Shown one piece after another: positions 1-12,767 of a stretch of 64,000 bases of DNA (its first letter is position 1; every line of letters begins with the position of its first letter). This DNA is from CAVRUD01 sp963849635 (lineage in GTDB: Bacteria; Chloroflexota; Chloroflexia; Thermomicrobiales; UBA6265). The notes below the pieces were generated by a model. The model had not been told where the DNA came from. It made no database searches and worked only from the letters and a program-made list of their open reading frames with translations. Position numbers and translations under genes: made by a program. The stretch spans positions 806,001-870,000 of the forward strand of contig CAWKIA010000018.1 of the NCBI GenBank assembly GCA_963849635.1, given 5' to 3'.

Positions 1-824
1 CTCCGCTGGTCGGGCACTGGCCCTGGGAGAGCTGCACTCGGCCAACGGCCGGAGGCGAGGGAGGCGCAACATTCGACGCGATGTGGACGAGCGTGACCGC
101 GGCGCCCGCCGCAACCGCGACAGTCGACGTGGCGCTGACCGCTTCGTAGCCAGCGGTGACCGAGGAGAGGTCTTCCGTGATTGTGAGGTTCTCACCGTCG
201 AGTGCGCCGACCTGGGTAAGGCCGTTGCCACCGGTCGTGAATGTGCCGAGGGAGACAGCTCCGACGGTCGCCTCGAATTTCAGGCCGCCCGCCGCGGCGC
301 AGCCACTTGGGATCGCACCTGGGACGACCGTAGCGGGAGCGACGGCACAATTCGCCGCCGCAACGGCGACGTTGATTGTGGCCGGGTCAGCGGCAGCTTC
401 GATCGCTGCCTCGATTTCTTTATCGTCATCATCGTCTTCAGTCGCGGAAGGAGACGCACCTGGAGTGTTGCCAGTCGGCTCGGCCCCATCGTCACCAGGC
501 GCCGCCGGAGAAGCCGGTTCGCCCGCTGGATCGTCGAGACGGAGCAGGAGACTCGGACGGCGGCGGCGACGCGGCCGGATCCTCGAACGGAGCCTCAAAT
601 ACTGGCTCCTCGGACGGTGCCGGAGATGGCTCCGCCGCCGGTGCCGGAGATGGCTCCGCCGCCGGAGTTGATTCCTCCGCGGCCGGTGGAGCGGACTCGG
701 CTGCCTCGTCGGCAGGGGCCGCGAAGTCGTCCTGCGCGTACCCGGCGACCGGCAATCCACCGATGGCCAAAAACAGCGCCGCAAGCATCGCGACGAGCTT
801 GAGGCGGATGGCGAGTCGGGTCAT
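1..824 (-). CDS. Secreted Pro/Ala-rich protein, 3' end outside window, frame break
   Basis: I do not recognise the family. ATG at 824 is preceded by a strong GGGAGGGGG ribosome site. Residues 1-30 are a clear signal peptide (basic RLAIRLK, hydrophobic core, GYAQ), so the product is exported. It is followed by about 75 residues of acidic Ala/Pro/Ser linker with EPSPAPAAEPSPAP. Near 535 the frame breaks by one base. The continuing frame stays open to the window edge, about 178 more residues, and has protein-like composition: a DDDDDK stretch, two Cys, and Val/Thr-rich segments such as GGNGLTQVGALDGENLTI that suggest a beta-rich domain. The break is probably a sequencing indel. The C-terminus, and so any anchor, is not visible. 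Confidence 0.75.
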
Positions 825-1348
825 GGTCCCCCTCCCCGGCTGGTCGTTGCGCTTCGTACGCGAGACCAGGATCCGGTCGTTGCTAATCTGCATCAGTACG
901 TGAACGCCTGCACACCGTCGAACGTTTCGACGTTGCGTTCCCGCAGTCAGCCGGTGCGAACGTGCTCCGGCCAGAACCTCCTGAGCAGTAATTCAGTGCT
1001 TGTCGAAGCAACATTCACAGGGACCTTCCACACTGCGAATCAAATCTCCGCCAGTGGTTGGGCCCAATGCGTAGTTTCCTGCTGATCCTATCAGTTACTG
1101 CGCCTTCGATCAAGCAAAAACCGGCGTCATTCCGCGAGTTTCATCGATTCTCATGCGCAATCTATCGCATCCTGGAATATTTGCCGCAATTGGCGCTCTT
1201 GGAGCACCCGTTTGACAGGTCGAATCAGTCTCCAAGCGCAAAAACCACTCACGCGCCCGCTTCCGCGGAGATCAACTTTTCCGGCCTTGGTTCGATCAGC
1301 TTGATCCCGAACGACTGTATTTTGGCGATCCTCATGTCACGGAGTGCG
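825..1348. other. Intergenic gap, no gene seen
   Basis: About 520 bases separate the start of the leftmost minus-strand gene from the terminator of giant protein A. Base composition drops to more AT-rich than the flanks. No convincing gene was found; the short open frames lack ribosome sites and protein-like composition. It should contain the promoter of the leftmost gene, but I could not pick convincing -35/-10 boxes. Confidence 0.5.
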
Positions 1349-1392
1349 AAAAAAACGGGACCGGTGGCCACGTCAGGGTAGCCACCGGTCCC
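1349..1392 (-). terminator. Rho-independent terminator of giant protein A
   Basis: A perfect 12-bp stem (1357-1368 with 1381-1392, GGGACCGGTGGC and its complement) has a 12-base loop. On the minus strand it is followed by a T-tract (seven A at 1349-1355, one base beyond the stem). It lies just past the stop of the giant gene at 1406. Confidence 0.9.
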
Positions 1393-1405
1393 GCAGAGAA
1401 ATGCG

Positions 1406-4400
1406 CTATGGAGTTGGTCCTGGCTCGCCGGCTGGAACTACCGGCGGATTCGGTGAGGTCGCGTTGCGGAGGCTGACATCACCGCCGTCGCCGCCCTGGC
1501 CATTCCCGGTGGTGCTGGGTCCGCCGTTGCCGGCAACGCCCGCCACACCGCCGATTCCGCCCGTCGCGCTACCGGTCGAGACGGTGCCGCCAATGCCACC
1601 GACCGCCACACCGGCGACGGCATTGCCACTTTCGGCGCTACCGCCGAGACCACCGGTGTTCTCGACCGACTGTGTCACGCCGCCGGTCGTGTTGCCCAGA
1701 GTAGCCGGCCCACCGGTCACGGCCCCCGCGATCGCATCGCCACCAATCGAGTCGCCGGTCGACGCGGGACCGCCGGTCGACGCGAGGGCGGAACTTGGGC
1801 CGCTCCCAACCGAGCCGGCGGCATCTCCGCTCGTTGCGCTGGTCGTGGCCGATCCGCCCCCGGTCACGATCGAGATTGTTGCTCCACAGGTGGCGGGTGC
1901 GCCCGAGCCAGTGCCGGCATCGCCGGCCACTGCCGGGCAGCCCGTGGTGGTCGCGGTCGCGTCACCGCCTAGAGCGGGTTCGGTCGTCGCGGGCCCGGCC
2001 GCAACCAGGGCACCAGTTGCGTTCGATGTCGCGGCCCCGTCGATGCCGCCGGCGCCGCCATTGGCCGGGCCGGTTCCCAACGAGGGACCACCATTTGCCG
2101 GAGCCGACACCGTCGGGCCAGCGACCGCCCCACCGCCGGTGACGAAGGTATTGCCGCCAGTTGCTACGCTGTCGACATCTCCGCCGGCGCCTGCGTTTGC
2201 CGGACCGCCGATGCCGCCGCCGGCAGCGGCCGAGCCACCACTTGCTTCCGCCGAGCCGGATTGAGCCGGGCTACCGTCACCGCCAGGCCCGCCCGGTCCG
2301 GCGGGGCCACCTAGCGCTTGCCCGGATATGCCGCCACCGCCAGGACCGGCAATGGCTTCAACTTCACGGTTGTTCCCGCCGGTGCGGACGACACTGACCG
2401 CGCTGGCATCGCCGCCGCTGCCGCCCGTCGCGGTCCCGCTGGTGGCGCTACCGCCGAGGCCGCCGGCTGCGCCATTTGTAGATGATCCGCCGGTCGCGCT
2501 ACCGGTGATTGCGGCACCGCCGGTGCCACCGGTCCCGATACCACCGGTGCCGGAGCCCGCCGTTGCGTTTCCGCCATCGCCACCGTTGTTGCTGGCGCCG
2601 TCGGTATATCCACCCGTGACCACACCGGTCGCGGCCGAACCGCCGATCGCATTGCCGGACGCGGCGTCACCGCCCTGCGATCTTCCGGCAGCCGCTGATC
2701 CGCCGGTCCCGTCGCCGCCGGTTGTCACGCCGTTGGTGGTGGTTCCTTGCGCTGTTCCACCGGTGGCCGTCGCCGACGCGGGTCCGCCAATGACGTTAGT
2801 CGAGATTGTCGGTCCGGCGGTCGCGACGCCACCGTCTTGTCCGTCTTCGTCACCACCGGCCGATGCATCACCGCCCAGTGCCGTCGATCCTACAGTCGTC
2901 GAGATTCCCGCACCGCCGACAACCATCGATGTGGAAGCATCACCACCATCGTTGGCCCCGCCGGTCGTATTGACCGTCGCGGTGCCGCCTGTGCCGACGC
3001 CGGAGGTTGCCGCGCCTCCAGTTCCGGAGGCGCCGCCGTTGGCCACACCTGAGGTGGCGCTTCCGCCAGACGCCGTGGCATTCGTCGTATTGCCGCCGGT
3101 GGTGTTACCGGTGGCGTTGCCGCCAGCGCCGGACTGGGCCGAGCCGCCCTGGCCATCTCCGCCGGACCCGTTCCCACCATTTGTGCTGGCATTCCCGGCG
3201 ACGCCGGAACCGCCCGTGCCGCCGCTTCCACCGGCGCCGCCGGCCCCAGCGTTGGCAGAGCCCGACGCACCCGCGCCACCGTCTCCAGGTAAGGCAATGC
3301 TGACGGTTTCGCACTCGCAGCGAGAGTTGGTGGCGACCGCGCTGGCGCTACCTCCGGCGCCACCGGTGCTCGCGCCGGATGTCGCCGCCGAGCCGGCGCC
3401 GCCCGTGCCGCCGTTGCTCCCGAAGTTGCCGGTGCCGATGCCACCAGCGGCAACGCCGCCGCTGCCGCCGATTCCTTCGGCGGCGATGCCGGCCCCGCCA
3501 ACGGCAATCCCACCGTCGCCGCCATTGTTGGCGCCGCCGAAGGTGTTCCCGCCCTTGGTGGTGCCGCCGACCGCCTCGCCGCCATCGGTCGAGCCGCTGG
3601 CCCCATTACCGGCGTCGGACGTTCCGCCGGTGGCCGAAACAGAGGTGCCGTGGCCACCAATACCGGCAGCACCGGTCGAGTTCCCTCCGAGCGCATCGCC
3701 ACCAGACGACGTCGCCACCGCCGCGCCGCCACTCGTTCCAATGTTGGTCGTCAGGTCCGCGGTTGCCGACCCGCCGTCGCCGCCATTCGTGACATCGCCA
3801 CCGTCGGCGCCTTCGCCACCAGAGGCTGGCCGGCCCGCGACATCGGCGTCCACCGCTCCACCGGAGACGACGCCGTTCGTAGCGGACCCACCCGAGGTAG
3901 AGCGCCCGACCGTTGTATTCGTCGAGGCGCCACCGGTTGCGGTGCCGGACGTCCCGGCCCCGCCGGCTGCGCTTGCGCCACCGTTGCCGACGCCCGAGGT
4001 CGCCGCACCGCCGGTCGCGTTGCTGCCGGTGGTGTTCGACGGGTTTGCCAGTGATCCGGTATCGCCAGCAGCGTTTCCGCCGTTTCCGCCGACGACGACG
4101 CCACCGACGGCATCTCCGGCCTCACCGTTGCCACCGATTGCAACCGTGTTGCCGCCGGAGCCAGAGCCGCCGTCGCCACCCGCGCCGCCGGTGTTTCCGG
4201 CTCCGCCATTGGCGACCCCGCTGATTCCGCTACCGCCGTCTCCGCCGACCGAGGAGGAGATTGCGGCGCTGGACAGTTCATTACCTTCAGTGACGGTCGC
4301 GCGGGCGAGGGCATTGCCACCCTGGCCGCCCGTCGTCTGGCCCGAGGTGGCCGAGCCAGCGGCGCCAGAAGCACCGCCATTGCCACCATCGACGGCGTTA

Positions 4401-7400
4401 CCGGCGCCGCTGCTGGCGAAACCGCCGTTACCGCCGGTTCCATCAGCAGCGATCCCTTCGCCGCCAATGGCCAGGCCGCCGGTTCCGCCGCTGTTGCGCC
4501 CACCAAAGACAACGCCGCCAACTGTCGCGCCGCCCGTGGCGTTGCCACCACTGGCATCTCCGCCAATACCAGCGCCAGAGAGCGAGTTCCCGCCGTTCGC
4601 GTTACCCGCGACAGCATTTCCACCGGTATTCGTGCCCGCCGGCAGGCCAACGACCTCGCCCGAGGCATCGCCACCCGCGGCACTGCTGGATGCGCTGCCG
4701 CCGATGTTGGTGTAATTGGCGACTCGTCCGAGCGATGCGCCACCGCCGGCGCCACCGTCTCCGGCCATGCCGCCGCTTTCGCCGCCGTCGCCGCCCGTAG
4801 CCGCCCCACCTGTGGTGGTCAATGGATCGGCATCGGTGCCGGCCGATCCACCGGTGGTTGCGCTGACTGACGCGCTGCCGCCGCTGCTTCCAGTACCCGT
4901 TACAGTCTGTGTGACCGCGCCAGCATTGGCTACGCCTGTCGTCGCGGCTCCACCGTTACCGGCAGCGCCGCCGTTTCCGGTGCCCCCAGCGGCCGCGCCG
5001 CCGGTGGTCGCGCCGCCAGTCGTCGCTCCGCTGAGCGTATTGCCTGACGCCGATCCGCCATTGCCACCGTTTGAGTTGCCCCCGGTAGCATGGCCACCGT
5101 CGCCTGCAGTGTTACTACCACCGACAGTCAGGGCCCCTACGGTGACGGCGCCAAGCGCGGAACCACCGGTGGCATCACCGCCAGTGCCACTTCCGGCGGT
5201 GCTCTCGCCACCGTTGGCAGTCAGCCCAATCGCCGCACCGCCTCGGTTGCCAGTCTCACTGGCACCCTGGCCTGAGACGTTGCCGGCCGCGTTTCCACCG
5301 ATCGCCGAGATCGTGGCGTCGCCGCCGCCATTGCTGCTTGAGATCGAACCACCGACCGTCGCCGATCCTCCGGCTCCACCTAGGGAGTCAAGGAGGCCAC
5401 CGTCGCCGCCATCGCCGCCAGTAGCGATGCCGAACGCTGCGCCACCGATGGGATCAACCGCGACGACGACATTGCCGCCGGTGGCCGTGGCAACCGCGGC
5501 CGAGCCGCCGGTGTTGGTGCCGCCGCTGATGTTCGCGGTAACGGATCCGGCAGTCGCGGCACCGCTCTGGGCAGCGCCACCCGCCGCGGATGACCCGCCG
5601 TTGGCGGCGCCACCGGTGGCCGCTCCACCCGACCGGTTTCCACTTGCTGTCGCGCCACCGGTGGTATTCCCAGACGCGTCACCGCCGTCACCGGCGTTCG
5701 CACCGGTTCCGCCGGCGCTGAGGTCATCGCCACCGGCGCCATTGCCAGCATTGGCCACCGACGCTCCACCGATTCCGGTGCCACCATTGCCGCCGCTGCC
5801 GAACTCTCCTGTGTTGTCGCCGGCATCGCCGCCCGTGGCGACTCCGGAGGTCGCGCTGCCACCGAGTCCGCCTGTGGCCGCCGTGGTTAGGTTGCACTGG
5901 CATTGGTTGTCGAGGGAGGTAGCGCTGGAATCGCCGCCATTCCCGGCTGTCGCGTTGCCGGATGTCGCCGCCGCGCCATTGGCGCCGCTGCCGGCGTCAC
6001 CGCCATCGCCACCAAGGGACGATCCAGCGCTCGCGCTGCCGCCGTTGCCGCCGAAGCCAGTACCCGCCGCACCGGTGGCACCCGCGGTCGAGCCACCCGC
6101 GCCGCCGTTGTTCTCGCCGCCGAAGGTATTCCCACCGACTGTGTTGCCGCCGCCGTTGGCCGCGCCGCCGGTAGCATCGCCGCCGGAAGCCGATCCAGCC
6201 GTGGTGTTACCACCCAGGCTGAAGCCGCCCGCGGAGTTGCCGCCGAGGTTGTCGCTGCCGGTGACGTTACCAATCACCGCTCCGGCGCGGAGCGTAGCCG
6301 TTGCATCTCCGCCGAGATTGTTGGACGCCGCGGAATCGCTGGACACGGATGCGGAACCGCCGGCGCCACCATTGGAAGCGCTGCCGTCGCCGCCCTCGCC
6401 GCCAGACCCACCAATCGCAGACGTTCCACCGAGCGAGACAGAGACCGATCCGGCCGTGACCGCGCCAGACTGGGCCGCGGTCGGGCCACCGGTCGAGTTG
6501 GTCCCGCCATCAACGGTTTGATTGACAGAGCCACCGGTGGAAGCGCCACCAGACGCGATGCCGCCCGTGCCGGAGGTGCCACCGGTCGCGATCCCGCCGG
6601 TTGCGGCGCCGCCGTTTGCACCTCCGCCGGTCGTGCTCCCACCCGAGGTGTTGCCCGCGCTGGAGCCGCCGTTGCCACCGCTGGCGTCGCCGCTGCCGCC
6701 TGCGCCGCCATCACCGTTGCCACCCCAGGCGTATGCCGACCCACCGGTGGAATCGCCGCCGATGCCGCCGATGCCACCGTTGCCACCATCGCCACCGGAT
6801 GCGGCGCCACTCGATGCTGTGCCGCCCGAGCCTGCCGCCGATGTTGCGGTGTGTGCGGAGCCGCCGCCGGCATCTCCTTCAGAGGTGGCTACGGCGTCGC
6901 CACCGTCGCCGCTCCGTGCATTGCCACTGCTCGCGGCGGCGCCTGAGCCGCCATTTCCGGCATCGCCGCCATCACCGGCGGTCGCGGAACCACCACCAGC
7001 CTGGCCGCCGTTGCCGCCAATGCCAGTGCCGCCAAGGCCGTCGCCCGCCGCGCCAGCACCGCCGGCGCCACCATCGTTTGCGCCGCCTTCGACGTTGCCG
7101 CCGGCCGTGTTGCTACTTACCGCGGTGCCGCTGGTGGCCGCCCCGCCTGTTGCGGCTCCGCCGGTAGAGTCACCGCCGAGCCCGAGGCCACCGGCGCCGC
7201 TCCCGCCCTGGCCGTCGCCACCGGAGACATTGCCTGTGATCGCGCCACCGGTGACGGATTGAGAGGCCGCTCCTCCGGTGTTTGCGGTGCTTGTGGTGTT
7301 CGCCGCCGTGGCAGTGCCGCCGTCGCCGCCGGCTGTTTGCGTCCCGGTACCGCCGATGCCGCCATCGCCCGCGACCGACGACCCTCCGGTGACGGACTGA

Positions 7401-10400
7401 TCGACAGATCCGCCGGTCGTCACGCCAGTGTTGAGATTGCCGCCGTCATTGGTGGCGCCGCTGATCGTCCCGGTCGCGGCACCACCCGTGCCAGCGCCAC
7501 CGGAACCCAGACCGCCGGCCGCACTGCCGCCACCAGTCGCTCCGCCGCCAACCGCACCGCCACTGCTGGCGGAGCCACCGGTTACGGCGCCACTCGCCGT
7601 GTCGCCGGATACGCCGCCGCCGTTGCCACCACTGCCGATGCCGCCATCGCCGGCGCCGCCTTCGCCGGCGCCACCGTCCGCGGACCCGCCTCCAGCGGCC
7701 GCATCTCCGGCCAAACCGGCCGTTCCAGCGCTACCGCCGTTACCGCCGATCGCGGCGCCAGATGTCGCAGAGCTGCCGCCGCCGCCGGTCGCGTTCGAGA
7801 TGACGACACAGTCGCAGGTCGCGTTCGTTGAACTCGCCGTCGCCGCGCCTGCGGCACCACCGCGAGCGTCACCGGAGTCGCCGCGTCCGCCGGATCCACC
7901 TGAGCCGCCCGCGCCTCCGTTGCCTGCGGCCGCGGAACCGCCGACGGCCGTTCCACCGTTGCCGCCATTGCTGACGCCGCCAATGCCATCTCCGCCGACG
8001 CCTTCGCCGCCGTTTCCGGCATCGTTATCGCCACCGGATGTCGCTCCACCGCTGGTCAGGCCACTTGTCGCGGTACCAGATGCCGCCGATCCACCGATGG
8101 CGGAGCCGGAGTGGGAATCACCGCCGAGGCCACTGCCGCCAGAGCTCCCACCGCCGCTGGAATCTCCCGAAGTGACAGAACCGTTGGCGCCTTCGCCCAC
8201 CGCGGAAGCGGTCGCCGCCCCGCCGGTCGATCCAGCACCGGTCGTGGTGCCAGATGATGCCGCACCCCCGGCTCCACCAGCGGAGTCGGCGCCCTCGCCA
8301 TTCGCACCGCCATCCCCGGCGAGCACGAACGAACCATTCACTTCGCTAGAGACGGACCCGCCGGTTGCCCCGGCATTAGTTGCACCCTGGCCAGCATTCG
8401 AGCCACCAGAGACCGTAACTGTCGCCGCTCCACCGGTGCCCGCTCCGCCATTGGCGTTTCCGCCGGTCGCCGCGACTCCGCCCGTACCAGCACCGCCCTG
8501 TGCTGTACCCGATGCGGCAGCACCGCCGGTCTACACCACCACCGATCGTGTTTCCGGTCGCGGATCCGCCATTTCCACCAGCGGCGTCGCCGCCAGTGCC
8601 GAGGCCGCCGGTTCCAGAACCACCATTGGAATTGGCTGAGCCGCCGGTCGCGACTCCACCCGTCGTGCCGCCAGATCCGGACGCGCCGTTTCCACCTGTC
8701 GCGGCGCCACTGGCAGCGGTGCCGCCGGGGTCGCCGGTCGCGATGGCATCGGACCTGACCGCAGTCGCCGAAGCGCCACCGCCAGTGCCGCCGATGGCTG
8801 TTCCGCTGTCGCCCGTACCGCCGTTGCCGCCGTTGCCGCCGCGGCCGCCGTTGCCGCCAGTCGCGGCGCCGCCAGCGGTATTGCCGCCGCCGCCACCGGT
8901 GCCAGCGCCGCCGATTCCGTCCCCACCGGTGCCAGCGCCGCCGGCGCCGCCGTCATTGCGGCCGCCGACTGTTGCACCACCGGTTGTGGCGCCACTCGAG
9001 GCCGAGCCCGAGGTGGCGGCACCGCCAGTGCCATCACCTGCGATGGCGTGACCAGCGGTCGCGTCGCCGCCGTTTCCGGCGCCTCCAGCCTGCGTACCGC
9101 CGCTGACATTTCCAGTTGCATCACCGGCGTCGGCAGTCATCTCAGCAGCGCCGCCGGTGTGACCACCACCCGTTACTGATCCGCTGGAACCAGCGCCGCC
9201 AGCGCCACCCGCGCCGCCGGACCCAGTGCTGCCATCTCCACCGGCGCCGCCGGTGACCGCATTGCCGGTGACTGAACTGGTTACGTCGCCGCCAGCGGCT
9301 ACACCACTGTTCGTCGCCGATCCGCCGGAGTTCGAGTTGCCGGTCGTCGTGCCGGAGGCGTTGCCGCCGGTGCCGGTACCGCCAGTGGCGGTTCCGCCCG
9401 CGCCCGCGCCCGCTCCAGTACCGGCGCCACCAACGGCGCTGCCTGAGGACGCGGCCCCGCCGGTGGTGTTGCCGCCGGTGGTGTTGCCACCGCCGGAGCC
9501 GCCATTTCCGCCGGTGCCATCGCCGCCGATGCCGTTACCGCCGTCACCGTCGCCGCCGTCCGCGCTCGCGGACCCGGCGGTGCCGTCGCCGCCGTTCGCG
9601 CCCGCTCCACCGTTGCCAGCCGAGCCACCGGTCGCGGCTCCGCTGGTGCCGGAACCGCCGGCGCCGCCGGTCGCACTGGCATCGACGTCGAATGTCCCAT
9701 TCGTGCTGGCGTTAGTCGATGCTGCGCCGCCAGTCGCGCCGCGCGTATTGCCAGATTCGGCCCGGCCACCATTGCCGGCAGTCCCGCCGTTGCCGCCGGC
9801 CCCGCCGGTGCCGGCGCCGCCAATCGCGGAGCCGCCATTGCCGCCATTGCCGGCGCCGCCGATGCCCGCACCGCCGCTGCCGGTACCACCGGCGCCGCCA
9901 CTGTTCGAGCCACCCTCAGTTGAGCCGCCGGTCGTGGCGCCGCTGCTGGCATTGCCAGACCGGGCCGCGCCACCGATGCCCGAGCCGGCATCTGAGTTGC
10001 CGCCGAGGGCATCGCCGCCGGTCGCGGCGCCGCCGGTGTTGTTCCCACCTAGGGCGTCGCCATCGGCGCTACCGCCGACAGCGGTGGCGGTCGCATCGCC
10101 GCCGGAGTTTGCGAGGGATGTCGTGCTGCCGCCGGTCGCGGCGCCACCGTTGCCACCGTCGTCGGTATCGCCGGCGGCGCCACCCGCGCCGCCCTGGACA
10201 TCCCCGCCGGTGACGGTGCTGTCGACGCTGCCGCCGGTCGCGCCAGCATTCGTGGCCGAGCCACCGAGATTCGAGCCACCATTCACGGTGCCGGTCGCAT
10301 CGCCACCGTTCGCGGTTCCGGCCGTGGCGTTACCACCACCCTGGGCCGCGGCGCCAGTACCGATACCGCCAGTTGCCGCGCCGACCGTGGCCGCTCCGCC

Positions 10401-12767
10401 CGTGGTATTCCCACCTCTGGTGTCGCCAGAGGCGTCGCCGCCGCGGCCGCCGGCGCCATTACCACCGGTGCCGTTGCCACCGGTGCCACTGCCGCCATCT
10501 GTCAAAGCCGCGCCGCCTGTCCCATCACCGCCAACGCCCGCGGCGCCACCAGAGCCGCCATTTGCGCCCGTGGCAGTCCCGCTGGTCGCGGATCCCCCGG
10601 CGCCGCCAATGGCGACGGCATCTACTGGCTGTTGCCCGTTGCCACCGACGGCATTGACCGTGGCATTGCCCCCGGCGCCGCCGGTTGCGGTACCCGTCGC
10701 GGCATTGCCGCCATTGCCGCCGCGGCCTCCGTTGCCGCCAAGGCCACCTGTGCCATTTCCGCCTGTTGACGCGCCGCCCTGACCGCCAGTTCCTTGGCCG
10801 CCAGTCGCGCTGCCGCCGAGCCCCTCGCCGCCCGATCCGGCAATGTTGCCGCCGCCGATCGTGCTACCGCCCGTCGTTGGTCCAGAGGTCGCATTGCCTG
10901 TTGCGGCGTTGCCGCCGGTGCCGTCGCCAGCGATCGAACTTCCACCGGTGGCGTTGCCACCGGTAGCGACGCCGCCAGTTTGCGCGCCGCCGACAACATC
11001 GCCGGACGCGGATCCACCGGTCGCGGTCGAGGTGGCATCGCCACCGCGATTCCCGAGCGATGTCGTCCCGCCAGCGGTGGCCGCGCCGCCATTCCCAGCC
11101 ACAGCCAAACCGTTGCCCGCGCCACCTTCCCCGCCGGTGACTACTCCGCCGGTGACGGTCGAACTAGCGTCGCCGCCATTCGCGGTTCCGGACGATGCGG
11201 AACCTGCGTTGTTTGTTGCGCCGTTGGTCTCGCTGGTGGCATCGCCGCCATTGCCTGCGCCCGCCGTGGCCGATCCGCCATTTGCCGCGTTTCCGCCTGT
11301 GGCATTGCCGGCCGAGGCCAAACCGACGGTCGCGCTTCCGCCGACCGTGTTGCCGCCAGTCGTTTCGCCAGAGGCATTCCCACCGTTGCCGCCGGAGGCG
11401 TTGCCGCTTGCGCCATTGCCGCCGGTGCCGTCACCGCCGAGTGCGCTCGCGTTGCCCGCGTTTCCAGTTCCGCCCGCACCCGCGGCGCCACCCGCGCCAC
11501 CGTTGCCACCGGCCGCGGCTCCGCTCGTCGCGTTGCCGCCGTCCCCGCCCTCGAACGTAATGTTGACCGGGGTGCCGGAGTCGGTCTCGGTGGCAACACC
11601 GCCAACGCCGTTGTCGACCGCACCAGAACTCGCCAGGCCGGCGGCGCCCCCGGCTCCGCCGGTACCGCCAATGCCACCGGTCTTTGTGCCGCCGGTAGTG
11701 AGACCGCCGAAACCACCCGTACCATCGCCCGCGAAGGCATCGCCAGCCCGCGCCGTGCCGCCATGACCGGCGACATTGCCTCCGCCGATTGTGGAGCCGC
11801 CGTTGGTTTCGCCGGCCGTCGCGTTACCACCGGTTGCGCTGCCGCCGACCGCGTCACCACCGAGCGAGTTGCCCCCAGTGGCCGCGCCGCCAAACCCGGC
11901 GCCACCGGTATCGACTCCGCCGGTGGTGGTGCCATTGGCGTTGCCACCTGTGGCGGTAGTCGTGCCGTTGCCGCCCGTGTTGTCCTGATTGGTCACGCCG
12001 CCGGCGGTCGCGTCACCGCCGGTACCGCCGCCGCTGCCAGTGCCTGCGCCGCCATCATTGGCGATGGGGTCCGTGGTGTTCTCAACGACGGTGCCACCGC
12101 CGCTGGCGCCGGTCGAGCCGAATCCAGCATTGTTGGCGCCGCCATTGACAGCACCGATGGCGTCACCGCCAACGCCAGTGCCACCGGTGGCCGCGCCGCC
12201 GTTCTGGCTGTTCCCGCCGACAGCATCGCCGCCGTCTACCTCGCCGCCTGTAGCGGCGCCTCCAGTCGTGTTGCCGCTGGTCGTTCCGCCGGTTGCCGTT
12301 CCGCCGTTGCCTGGATCTTCAGTGCCCGCGGACGCACCACCGCCGGTCTGGCCTCCGCCATCACCGGTGACATCGCCGCCGGTGGCATCGCCACCGTTCG
12401 CGGGATCCGCGCCACCCCCGGGATTGCCGTTGGTCGTGCCACCCTGATCTTGATCACCGGACGAGCCGTCCTGGTATGTGGCCGTCTGGCTGTGACCGCC
12501 ACCGGCCCCGCCGGCGAGCGCCACTGCCGGAGCAGCGAACCAACCCGCCATGAGCAAGACTGCGGCGATCACGCGCACGTATCTGCCGAAGCCCGCGAGC
12601 TTCACGGTTGATCGGGTGCGTTCACTCCGGCCACGTTCGGAGTGGAATTCGCGCTGTCGACCCATCAACCGCGTGGCGCGACCAGACACAGCAAAGCCGC
12701 TCCTCTGCTCGGAAGAGCGGTGCGCGTCGGTCGCGACATCGCGAGCGCCGTATTGATCTGACATCAC
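1406..12767 (-). CDS. Giant secreted glycine-rich repeat protein A (~3,785 aa), one frame break
   Basis: I do not recognise a named family. Residues 1-62 are basic and polar, 63-85 a hydrophobic signal segment ending AVALA, and the remaining ~3,700 residues are almost only G, A, T, S, N and D in GGX triplets and five-residue blocks such as ATGGN. About eleven units of ~330 aa recur, each with a phrase like GGSTIGGGNVAGHGG. Several units carry short non-Gly inserts with CDC, CQC or CEC pairs. Two open frames (8376-12767 and 1406-8341) are one gene: near 8530 the frame breaks by one base, and the correct frame continues TGGAAASGTAQGGAGTGG into the second. The end (GEPGPTP) has no LPXTG. Start chosen is GTG 12767, eight bases after AGGA; ATG 12764 or 12665 are alternatives. 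Composition resembles mycobacterial PE_PGRS domains; polyglycine-II helix bundles are a structural guess. Confidence 0.85.

Noticed and set aside
1344..12611. Long Pro/Ala- and Arg-rich open frames on the plus strand across giant A
   Set aside because: They are antisense shadows: GGN codons read as CC-rich Pro/Arg codons. They lack signal peptides, ribosome sites and terminators, whereas the minus strand has all three.
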